Positions 44,949 to 53,700 of a DNA stretch of 64,000 bases are shown in pieces. Location of the stretch: positions 1 to 64,000 of the forward strand of contig NZ_JPXX01000012.1 in the NCBI RefSeq assembly GCF_000771875.1. Direction: 5' to 3'. Position 1 is the stretch's first letter. Each line of letters begins with the position of its first letter. This stretch comes from Gallibacterium genomosp. 1. Lineage in GTDB: Bacteria > Pseudomonadota > Gammaproteobacteria > Enterobacterales > Pasteurellaceae. The position numbers and the translations under genes are program-made. The notes beneath the pieces are model-generated. The model was not told the DNA's origin. It saw nothing but the letters and a program-made list of their open reading frames with translations, and did not search any database.

Positions 44949-46205
44949 ATGACACGAAATTATTTCACTTACTCTATTCTTGCTTTGGGGTTATGCTTAT
45001 CGAGTGTTACCTATGCAGCGAATAGCCAAAATACAGAATTGAAACAAATTTTATCCCGTGCTTTTGAGAAAGATCCGGAATTATTAGAAGCAAAAGCCAA
45101 TACGATGATTGCTCACAATCAAACAGAACAGGCAATTTCGGGGCATTATCCAACACTATCTGTTTTTGGTCGTCAGTCATTAGAGGATTATTCTCGTTAT
45201 CAAACAAATGATAGAAATAATAAATTTACACCGGGAGCACAGGCGAATGTGAACCTTTACTCTTTTGGTGCAATTGAAAAAAAGGTCGCTTATTCTGAGG
45301 CCAATGAAGATTCTTTCCGTTATAAATATGATGAAACAAAAGAGAATATTGCCTATAAAATTACAGAACTCTATTTAATGGCAATTCGTAGTAAAGATGC
45401 GATTGCAGCACAACAACGAGGATTAGCTCGTTTGCGTAGTATTATCGGTGAAATAGAGGCGATTGCAGACAATGATGAAGGGCGTCGTTCTGAGTTGGTG
45501 CAGGCAGAAGCACGAATGTTTGCAGTTGAGCAACAACAAAATACCTCTGAACGTGAGTTACAGGACGCATTAAGTCAATTGCAACGTTATTCAGGTAAAG
45601 CGGTAAAAGTGAGTGGGTTGTCTGATCCTTTTAAAGGAATGACAGCTGTTGTACTAAAGAAACAGTATTCTCAGAACCAATATTTGCATCCTTCCTATAA
45701 GACTGCTCAAGCTAAAATTAAGAGTGCGCACGCGAGTGTAGAAGCGGAGCAAGCGAGTCGTTATCCTAAATTAGATTTGATAGGGCAGGCAACTAAAGAT
45801 GATCGCCAGGTTTATTTGAATGTATCTTGGGATATGTTTAATCGTGCTTCTTCATACAGCGTACAGGAAAAAGCACAAACATTAGAAGCTGAAAAAAGTC
45901 GTTTAGAGCAGACTAAATTAGAGTTGGAAGAGAAAACTAGGACTGCATTAATTAATTTAGAAGAGTACCAACGTCAAATTGGCACGTTATCAAAACAGGT
46001 TAACTCACTTTATGAAGTTACCAACTTTTATAAATTACAATTCCAAATTGCAAAGCGTTCTTTATTGGATTTGTTGAATGCGGAAAATGAATTATTAAGC
46101 GCGGAATTAAATCGAGTATCCGCCGAATATCAATTACGTCATTCTGTGTTGGATTATCTTTATTCACAAGGAATGACTACTAAATGGGCTATTGATCTTA
46201 AATAG
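44949..46205 (+). CDS. TolC-family outer membrane protein of a type I secretion system
   Basis: Outer-membrane channel-tunnel component. The 418 residues begin with a signal peptide (YFTYSILALGLCLSSVTYAA), followed by the two OEP helical-hairpin repeats (LKQILSRAFEKDPELLEAKA and RYPKLDLIGQATKDD...). A GAGGA ribosome binding site precedes the ATG. It starts a three-gene run with the ABC transporter and the HlyD adaptor, so it is dedicated to that exporter (LapE/AggA type) rather than the general TolC. Confidence 0.9.
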   Translation: MTRNYFTYSILALGLCLSSVTYAANSQNTELKQILSRAFEKDPELLEAKANTMIAHNQTEQAISGHYPTLSVFGRQSLEDYSRYQTNDRNNKFTPGAQANVNLYSFGAIEKKVAYSEANEDSFRYKYDETKENIAYKITELYLMAIRSKDAIAAQQRGLARLRSIIGEIEAIADNDEGRRSELVQAEARMFAVEQQQNTSERELQDALSQLQRYSGKAVKVSGLSDPFKGMTAVVLKKQYSQNQYLHPSYKTAQAKIKSAHASVEAEQASRYPKLDLIGQATKDDRQVYLNVSWDMFNRASSYSVQEKAQTLEAEKSRLEQTKLELEEKTRTALINLEEYQRQIGTLSKQVNSLYEVTNFYKLQFQIAKRSLLDLLNAENELLSAELNRVSAEYQLRHSVLDYLYSQGMTTKWAIDLK

Positions 46206-46220
46206 AAAATAAAAACAGTT

Positions 46221-48398
46221 ATGAAGTTAATTATTGAAAATGTTGCATTGGCAACACAAATTTTAGGGTCGCCACTTTCTGTGGCGACACTTGCCTCTCA
46301 TACTATTCGCCGTAATGGCAATAATCTTGATTTTTCATCATTATGTGAATATTTGCGAAGCGAAGGTTTTGAGAATAATTTATCGCAACGATCATTGAAT
46401 GAAATTCCTTCTTTGGCATTACCAGTAATTTTGATTTTACAGAATGAAGAAGCTGCAGTGGTAACTGCCATAGATACTAATGAAGAGGGTAAACGCCTTT
46501 ATACCATTACTCATACTGATGGTATAAAACAGCAACTTGCTGAAGTAGATTTAGCTGAAAAATATCTTGGTTACTGTTGGTTTATTAAGCCGAAAGTAGA
46601 AAAAGATATCCGTTCTGAATTGCCGGAATACTCTTTGCCGAAGAGTTGGTTTTTCCGTATTATTTGGCGGTTTAAAAAATATTATTATCAGGTTATTGCG
46701 GCAACATTTATTATCAATTTCCTTGCTTTAATTAGTTCTCTCTATGTAATGAATGTGTATGACCGGGTAATTCCTAATCAGGCATATGAAACCTTATGGG
46801 TATTAAGTATAGGTGTGATTTTGGCAATCAGTTTTGAGTTTGCCGCCAAAATGATACGTGGACATTTAACAGATGTGGCAGGTAAAAAAGCCGATCTAAT
46901 TATTAGTGCGATGCTGTTTCGGCGAGTAATGGCCTTGAAGTTGCAGAATCGTCCGGTTTCTTCTGGTTCTTACGCTAATAACTTACGTGATTTTGAGTCG
47001 GTGCGTGAATTTTTAACTAGTGCCAGTTTGCTGACTTTGGTTGATTTACCATTCTTATTGCTGTTTGTTACTGTAATTTGGATTGTCGCTGGTAAATTAG
47101 CATTGGTACCAGCGATTATTATTCCTTTGGTGATTGTTATCGGTATTTTGGCACAGGCCCCACTTTCCCGTGCCATTAATGAATCAATGCGTGAATCTTC
47201 ACAACGTCAAGGCTTGGTGGTGGAAGCAATAGAGGGGATTGAAACTATTAAAAATAACAATGCAATGTCGTGGGCGCAGAAGCGTTGGGATTTTTATACC
47301 GCAAAAAGTTCTTTTTCCTCAATTAAAGTAAAAGATACCAGTAATTTTGTGGTGAATTTAATCACCGCTTTGCAGCAGTTAAACACTGTAATTCTAGTAA
47401 TTTTCGGTACTTATCTGATTCATAGTGAAGATCCGAGTAGTCGCATCACAATGGGGGCACTGATAGCTTCTGTCATTCTTTCTGGGCGAGCATTAGCACC
47501 GTTGGGACAAATTGCTGGATTGGCAACTCGTTTCCAACAGGCGTGGTTAGCATTAAAAGGGGTAGAAGGTATTGTATCTAAACCTATTGATAAACCCGCA
47601 GATCGTGAATATATCAGTTTGAAACAGGTGCAAGGTCATTTGCAGTTTAATCACGTTTCTTTTAAATATCAGGAAGATAGTCAACCAGCATTGCAAGATT
47701 TTAACCTAATTGTTCGTCCGGGTGAGAAAGTAGGGGTATTGGGTAAAATTGGCAGTGGAAAATCTACGGCGTTGAAATTAGGTGTTGGTTTGTATGATCC
47801 GAGTAAAGGAAATATTACTTTAGATGGTATCAACCTCAAACAGCTCGATCCTTATTATTTACGCAATCAAGTTTTGTTATTAGAACAAAATCCTCGTCTA
47901 TTTTTAGGAACTTTGCGTGAAAATTTGGATATAGGTCGAATGGATTCCTTCCCGAGCGATCAAACCCTATTAGTGGCGTTGCAACGTTTCGGCTTGTTAG
48001 GCTTAGTGCAAAATCATCCGCGAGGATTGGATATGTATCTTGGGGAAAATGGTTTAGGGCTATCCGGTGGGCAAAAACAGGCAGTGGCATTGGCTCGTAT
48101 GACGTTAAAAGATCCGAAAGTAGTGTTGTTGGATGAACCTACTACTGGGTTGGATCAATTCCACGAACAACAGGCTTTGGTAGGTTTGTCACAATGGGTA
48201 CAAAACCGTACTTTAGTGGTAGTTACACATCGTCCTCAAGTGTTGCAGTTAGTTGATAGAGTGATTGTAGTTGATAACGGAAAAGTGGTAATGGATGGGC
48301 CAAAGGATGCAGTATTAAAACGTTTAGCACAACCACAACAGCAAGAAGAAGCCACTGTGAAAATAGAACATCACAGCGATGATACAGAGAATAAATAG
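46221..48398 (+). CDS. type I secretion ABC transporter (LapB-like, C39-like domain)
   Basis: Inner-membrane ATPase that energises one-step export. In 725 residues: an N-terminal C39-peptidase-like domain (about 1-130) that lacks the catalytic Cys and is therefore a substrate-docking domain, a six-helix ABC membrane domain (about 155-430, VYDRVIPNQAYETLWVLS), and a nucleotide-binding domain with GKIGSGKST, LSGGQKQ and VVLLDEPTTGLD. The architecture matches LapB/HlyB exporters of large repeat adhesins or RTX proteins. It lies 15 nt after the TolC-like gene. Confidence 0.92.
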   Translation: MKLIIENVALATQILGSPLSVATLASHTIRRNGNNLDFSSLCEYLRSEGFENNLSQRSLNEIPSLALPVILILQNEEAAVVTAIDTNEEGKRLYTITHTDGIKQQLAEVDLAEKYLGYCWFIKPKVEKDIRSELPEYSLPKSWFFRIIWRFKKYYYQVIAATFIINFLALISSLYVMNVYDRVIPNQAYETLWVLSIGVILAISFEFAAKMIRGHLTDVAGKKADLIISAMLFRRVMALKLQNRPVSSGSYANNLRDFESVREFLTSASLLTLVDLPFLLLFVTVIWIVAGKLALVPAIIIPLVIVIGILAQAPLSRAINESMRESSQRQGLVVEAIEGIETIKNNNAMSWAQKRWDFYTAKSSFSSIKVKDTSNFVVNLITALQQLNTVILVIFGTYLIHSEDPSSRITMGALIASVILSGRALAPLGQIAGLATRFQQAWLALKGVEGIVSKPIDKPADREYISLKQVQGHLQFNHVSFKYQEDSQPALQDFNLIVRPGEKVGVLGKIGSGKSTALKLGVGLYDPSKGNITLDGINLKQLDPYYLRNQVLLLEQNPRLFLGTLRENLDIGRMDSFPSDQTLLVALQRFGLLGLVQNHPRGLDMYLGENGLGLSGGQKQAVALARMTLKDPKVVLLDEPTTGLDQFHEQQALVGLSQWVQNRTLVVVTHRPQVLQLVDRVIVVDNGKVVMDGPKDAVLKRLAQPQQQEEATVKIEHHSDDTENK

Positions 48399-48407
48399 GT
48401 TTGAGCA

Positions 48408-49748
48408 ATGAGTGATAAAAATAACGAAAATAAAAAGGATAACGAGCAAAGCGGAGAGCAGAAAAAGCAAGCTGATAATAAGGCGACATCTCTGAGTACT
48501 GAAATAAAAAAATCTGAACAATCACAAATGCCAACAGAAAAAGTGAATAGTAAGGATTTACGTCTGTTAAATGACCTCAATGCGGCATTGCAGGTGGAAA
48601 AACACACGGGTTCATTTGCTATGATTTGGCTATTGGGTGCTTTTTTAGTGGTGTTTCTAATTTGGTCATATTTTAGCAAAATAGAAGAAGTTACCCGTGG
48701 GCAAGGTACTATTATTCCAAATAGCCGAGAACAGATTATTCAAAGTTTGGATCCCGGCATTTTGGATCAAATGATGGTGCATGAGGGAGATTTGGTGGAA
48801 AAAGGACAGGTGTTATTAAAACTGGACGACACCAGAAGTTCTGCTATTTTGCGTGAAACACAAGCGAAAGTAGATAATCTTGAGGCGATTACCACACGTC
48901 TAAAAGCTGAAATTTCAGGGCAGACACCTGTTTTTTCAGAAAAAATTCCGAAAGAGATTAAAGATCGTGAAATGGAGGTCTATAAAGCGAAAAAACAAGC
49001 ATTGGAAGAAGCAGTTAAAACTTTGCGAGATAGTAAAGCCTATCTTGATTCTGAAATTGCTTTGACAGAACCGATGGTAGCAAAAGGAGCGGTTTCACAG
49101 GTGGAATTATTGCGAATGAAGCGCTCAGCGAATGATATGGCATTGCAGATTTCTGAACGTGAACATAAGTATATTACTGATGCAGGTAATGAATTAGTGA
49201 GAGTACAAGGCGATCTTGATCAGGCAAAAGAGAATCTTGCAGCGCGAGCTGATCCAGTGGAGCGTTCTTTTATTCGTGCACCGTTAAAAGGTATTGTCAA
49301 AAATATCCGCATTAACACTATTGGTGGAGTCATTTCTGCTGGACAAGATATTATGGAAATTGTGCCGGTGGAGGATAATTTATTAGTGGAAGCCTATATC
49401 AATCCGAAAGATGTGGCTTATATACGTCCCGGAATGAAAGCAGTAGTGAAATTAACAGCTTATGATTATGCGATTTACGGTGGATTAGATGGCATAGTGA
49501 CGTTATTAAGTCCGAGTACTTTGCAGGATAAACGTCAACCGAGTGACTTAAATTTAAATCCGAATAACTCGTTCTATCGTGTGTTGGTAAAAACTAATGG
49601 CAGTCATTTGACTGATAAAAACGGTCACGAATTGCCGGTATTACCGGGAATGATTGCAACAGTGGATATTAAGACTGGTGAAAAAACAGTATTTCAATAT
49701 TTAATCAAACCGATTACACGAATGAAGCAGGCGTTACAGGAACGTTAA
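48408..49748 (+). CDS. type I secretion membrane-fusion protein (LapC/HlyD-like)
   Basis: Periplasmic adaptor joining the ABC transporter to the outer-membrane tunnel. The 446 residues start with an unusually long charged cytoplasmic segment (about 1-63, rich in Lys, Glu, Gln, Asn), then one membrane helix (about 64-84), a lipoyl half-motif, a coiled-coil hairpin (about 150-280) and a C-terminal beta-barrel with FIRAPLKGIVKNIRINTIGG and IMEIVPVED. Last gene of the exporter operon, followed by a hairpin. Confidence 0.92.
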   Translation: MSDKNNENKKDNEQSGEQKKQADNKATSLSTEIKKSEQSQMPTEKVNSKDLRLLNDLNAALQVEKHTGSFAMIWLLGAFLVVFLIWSYFSKIEEVTRGQGTIIPNSREQIIQSLDPGILDQMMVHEGDLVEKGQVLLKLDDTRSSAILRETQAKVDNLEAITTRLKAEISGQTPVFSEKIPKEIKDREMEVYKAKKQALEEAVKTLRDSKAYLDSEIALTEPMVAKGAVSQVELLRMKRSANDMALQISEREHKYITDAGNELVRVQGDLDQAKENLAARADPVERSFIRAPLKGIVKNIRINTIGGVISAGQDIMEIVPVEDNLLVEAYINPKDVAYIRPGMKAVVKLTAYDYAIYGGLDGIVTLLSPSTLQDKRQPSDLNLNPNNSFYRVLVKTNGSHLTDKNGHELPVLPGMIATVDIKTGEKTVFQYLIKPITRMKQALQER

Positions 49749-49815
49749 TTTATAATGTGTTTTAGAAAATAGAATCTTTTTAACTTGATATAATAGAAAC
49801 ATAGCTTAAAAAAGA

Positions 49816-49855
49816 GGCTTAATGTCTTTATATTACAAGGCATTAAGCCATTTTA
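49816..49855 (+). terminator. terminator after the type I secretion operon
   Basis: Nine-bp stem GGCTTAATG/CATTAAGCC (49816-49824, 49841-49849) followed by ATTTTATTT, 68 nt after the HlyD-like gene. Confidence 0.75.
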
Positions 49856-49867
49856 TTTAAATGCTTA

Positions 49868-50321
49868 TTAAATTGTTTGGTTATCTTGTTCGATTTTCCT
49901 TAATCCTTTATGAGATAAAAAACAAAATAAGAAACATAATATTATGCCAATTAGTAGGGTATAGAAGCCACTATCCCAACCAAAATGTTTTACAACAAAT
50001 CCGAAAAGTGTGGTGCCTAAAGACGAGCCAACGATATAGCTCATAAAACCACGGAGTCCAACAGCAGATCCGAGAGCAAAACTAGGAATCACCTCCATTG
50101 CTTGTACTGCAACCATAAGCAATCAGGAGTAATGATGTCATAAGCCCTATTTGTGTTGTATCCATTCCCATTTCACTTTTTAAAAAGTGAGTAGAGAAAA
50201 CGAAATTATTTCGTACGATATAATACATCATATATCCAATAAAAATACCGGCTAAAGATGAATATTGGTATCGTTGAAATTTTAATCTCGTTTCGTGAGT
50301 AATTAAATTTTCCCTTTGCAT
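49868..50321 (-). pseudogene. organophosphate:phosphate antiporter (UhpT/GlpT family) with internal deletion
   Basis: Two minus-strand fragments in different frames. The first (from ATG 50321) reads the family N-terminus: RYQYSSLAGIFIGYMMYYIV and TQIGLMTSLLLIAYG. After about 50112-50122 the sense switches to another frame with the C-terminal end: MVAVQAMEVIPSFALGSAVG, LRGFMSYIVGSSLGTTLFGF, then the last membrane helix. The intact proteins are about 450 residues; roughly 300 central residues are missing and the two ends are joined out of frame across a short shared sequence, GCTTATGG. The original substrate (hexose-P, glycerol-3-P or phosphoglycerate) cannot be told. Confidence 0.82.
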
Positions 50322-50773
50322 CTTTATTGATCTCCATGAATGATAATATTAGTTATAAAATTAAAATATAGTATAAGTTAACTGCTGCAAATCAAATAGA
50401 TAAAAATCAAAGCGTATTAATATAAAAAATGAAACAAAGAAATGCTCTTTGAATTGTTAGGAGCGTGTTTTTTGCAAGAGCAAAAAATGAAGTTGACCTT
50501 TAAGTCGAAACCCAAACTTCAATACAAGGCACAGTCACAGTAAAGTGTCGTCTTTTGATCAAAACCAATAAAATCACTCCAAAATAAGATTTAACGTAAA
50601 TTATTAAAAAATTATGAATATAAAATTATTTTTGTCTTTACCTAAGCTTGGGTAAAGACTAAAATCTTACAAACTGATTTCCGTGTCTATAACGTGAACT
50701 TACAATTCAATCGTAACAAGCTTTTTATGCGGCAGGCTTTTTTTGCAACAAATCATAATGTTGAGGGTAATTT
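50322..50773 (+). promoter_or_regulatory. upstream region of the trimeric autotransporter
   Basis: About 450 AT-rich, non-coding bases. Visible structures: TTTTTTGC-AAGA-GCAAAAAA (50468-50487) and a perfect 9-bp stem GTCTTTACC/GGTAAAGAC with an 8-nt loop (50634-50642, 50651-50659), about 115 nt before the adhesin start. Their role as operator, leader hairpin or remnant is unknown. I saw no simple-sequence tract in this promoter region; the repeat tract is inside the gene. Confidence 0.45.
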
Positions 50774-53700
50774 ATGAACCATATTTTTAGAGTCATTTTT
50801 GATCACATTAAAGGTGTTTTTATTGCTGTATCAGAATTAACGCCGGGAAAACGTAAGCAAAAATCTGAAAAATTGTCTGAAAGTCAATTTATGTCAAATA
50901 GTATTGGGGGGGGGGTAAACTAAAATCATTTGTTCTCTCTCTCATTTCCTCATCTTTATTTTTGGTAGTAGGTTTTTTGCCAAGTCAATCATTAGCGTTT
51001 CAGTATGTTCAAACAAAAGACAATAACCTTTTCCCTGATAATTCTGTGAAAGGTTGTCGTCCATTAGGTTCGGTATTTCTTAATCCAAAACTAGGAGCAG
51101 AAACCGTAGAGGGCTGTGATAGAATTTCTTCTCAAAGTGTTGCGATAGGATTTAATGCTCAGAATTATAACGGTTTCAGCGGCAGTGGCTCGGCAGCTCC
51201 CTTTCAAACTAACGAGTTTGGACAAACGGCAATCGGTTATGCGGCGACCACGCTTGCTCAACAAGCTACTGCGATTGGTAATAATGCTGGTGCAAAAGGA
51301 CAAGCAACAGCAATTGGTAATGATGTGTTTGCCAATGGGGTAAGTTCAATTGCCATTGGTAGTGATGACTTAACATTTGGCGATAAAAATAAAACTTATG
51401 GAGATAAGTTGCCTGCTGAAACTATTAATAGTGTGTTTGCTGATTTAAAAAATGCTCGTCAATATTGGGTAGGGAAAGACAAAACTTTTGACCCAAAATA
51501 CAACTCTCCTGAAACGAGAGAATGGTCTCCAACCTATGCTGCTAAATTAGGGGCGATTGCGATTGGTTCACGTGCGGTTGCCGGCGGTGAGGTTTCGACT
51601 TCAGTGGGTTCACTTTCTTTTGCATTGGCAGATCGTTCTACTGCAATGGGTATTCGTACGTTTGTAGCACAAAATGCGGTGGGAGGTACAGCAATTGGTG
51701 AGCAATCACGTGTTTTTGCTCCCAATTCTATCGCGATGGGTAACTACACGGAATCCGCTTCCCAAGGCTCATTCTCTTATGGTTATAACGCCAAGGCGAT
51801 TGGTCAAGGTGCATTGGCTTTTGGTTATGATTCTGCAGCAGGTGCAAAAATTAATGGTGAACAATATGCCAAATTGCTAGGCTTTACTCGAAATTTACAC
51901 ACATTGGAGCTGTTTAAGTCGGATGGTTCTATTGATAACGAGAAAGTAGCACAATTCTATGCTGGCGTGAATACCTTAATTAAGGGTGGTAATGTTAACG
52001 GTACACAATTTGGTGGTGTGGCGGAAATGTTTGCCGATGAAACGTTGTTTGAGAAAGATACATCAAAAGAATATTTAAATATCGGTGGTAAATCAATTTA
52101 TAAAACGGCCACTTCTACCAGCACTTTTAACAGTTCCGATGCCGCTGAAAACTCTTTTGCAATGGGGCGTTATGCCTTTGCCTTGCGTTCTAATGCGATG
52201 GCATTCGGCTACTCAACAATTGCCGATGCACAATCTAGCTTGGCTATCGGTTCATTTGCACATACTGATTACACTGCGGATAACTCTATTGCTTTCGGTG
52301 TAAACACCTATGCTGCTGGTAAAAATAACTTCGTTGCCGGCTATTCTTCTCGTTCTTATGCCAATGACTCTATGGCGTTAGGGGTAGGTTCTTATATTGG
52401 ACAAAGATCTGCAAACTCTACTGCAATTGGTAAGGTTGCCCGCGTTAATGATGGCACTAGTGATGGTATGGCAATCGGCAACTACTCTTCTGCGACTATT
52501 GATAACTCTGTGGCACTTGGGGTAAATTCCAAAACAGACTATAAAACTGCTGATTTAAATCAACCTGGTTGGGTAGCAAAAGGGGCAATTGCTATTCCGA
52601 CATCAGCAGCAACAGGCTTGATTTCTGTAGGGGCAATTAATAATGAACGCCGTATTACTAACGTAGCTTCTGGTTATGCGGATACAGATGCTGCCAACGT
52701 GGCACAACTTCGCACTATTGATGAAAAATTTGATAACCGCATTGATAGCTTAGAAAATGGCGGTGGGGTGCAATATCAATCCATTGATAAATCTAATACA
52801 GCGGGTGAAGCGGCCAAGTTAGGACGTACCCTCAACGAGGTTAAAGATTATCAACAATATATCACTTTAGAAAAACAATGGATTGGCTTTAAAGCACGTG
52901 AAATCCTAAACGGTGAGCAAATTAATGAGGCTAGCCTACAAGCGATGAAAGATAAGGCGGACAAACTCAATGAGGGTGGTCGTTTTGATAGCTTAAGTTC
53001 AGAGCTTAAAGCGCTAGAACAAAGTTTATTAGCAGAAGCCAAAGGAATTGATAAAGATAAATATGATGATTATGTGAGTAGATTGACAACGGCATTTGAA
53101 AGTGATTCTACGCGCTTACCAAATAATCTCACTGCAGAGCAAATTGCTAACTTGAAAAAAGGCACCAACTACGATAATGATGGTGCGCAAGGGGCAGACA
53201 GCATTGCCTTTGGTTGGAAAGCAAAAACCAATGCAAGCGGTAAAAATGCCATTGCCTTGGGCGTAGAAGCAGGCGGTGAAAATGGTGTTTCCGGTGAAGA
53301 TGGTATTGTAATCGGCACGAAATCAAAAGTGAGTGGCAATGCTTCCATTGCGATGGGTAAAGATAACAATGTTTCCGGCAACAACTCAATTGCAGTCGGT
53401 ACAGCGTTAAGCATTTCCGGTAATAATGCCGGAGCGTTCGGTGATCCAAGCACCATCAATTATGATAACTCTTACTCTGTCGGTAATAACAACACCATCG
53501 GTACAGCGACAACAACTGAAACCGAAAAAGGCAGCTTTGTGGTCGGTAATAATGTTGAAGTCAGTGCGGATAATGTGTTCGTTTTGGGCAGCGGTAAAAG
53601 TAGCGATAATAAATTAAAAGCCAGCCAAGTCAATTCAGTTTATCTTGGTGCGCAAAGCAATGTCGTCACAACAGGCAGTGCCGGTGCCACAGATAAATAC

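Noticed and set aside
49861-50046. 61-codon plus-strand frame opposite the antiporter remnant
   Set aside because: Antisense to recognisable transporter sequence and without a ribosome binding site.
50906-50915. Poly-G tract as a programmed ribosomal frameshift site
   Set aside because: The run is longer than typical slippery heptamers, lacks an obvious stimulatory structure right after it, and fits slipped-strand phase variation better. It cannot be excluded without reads or expression data.
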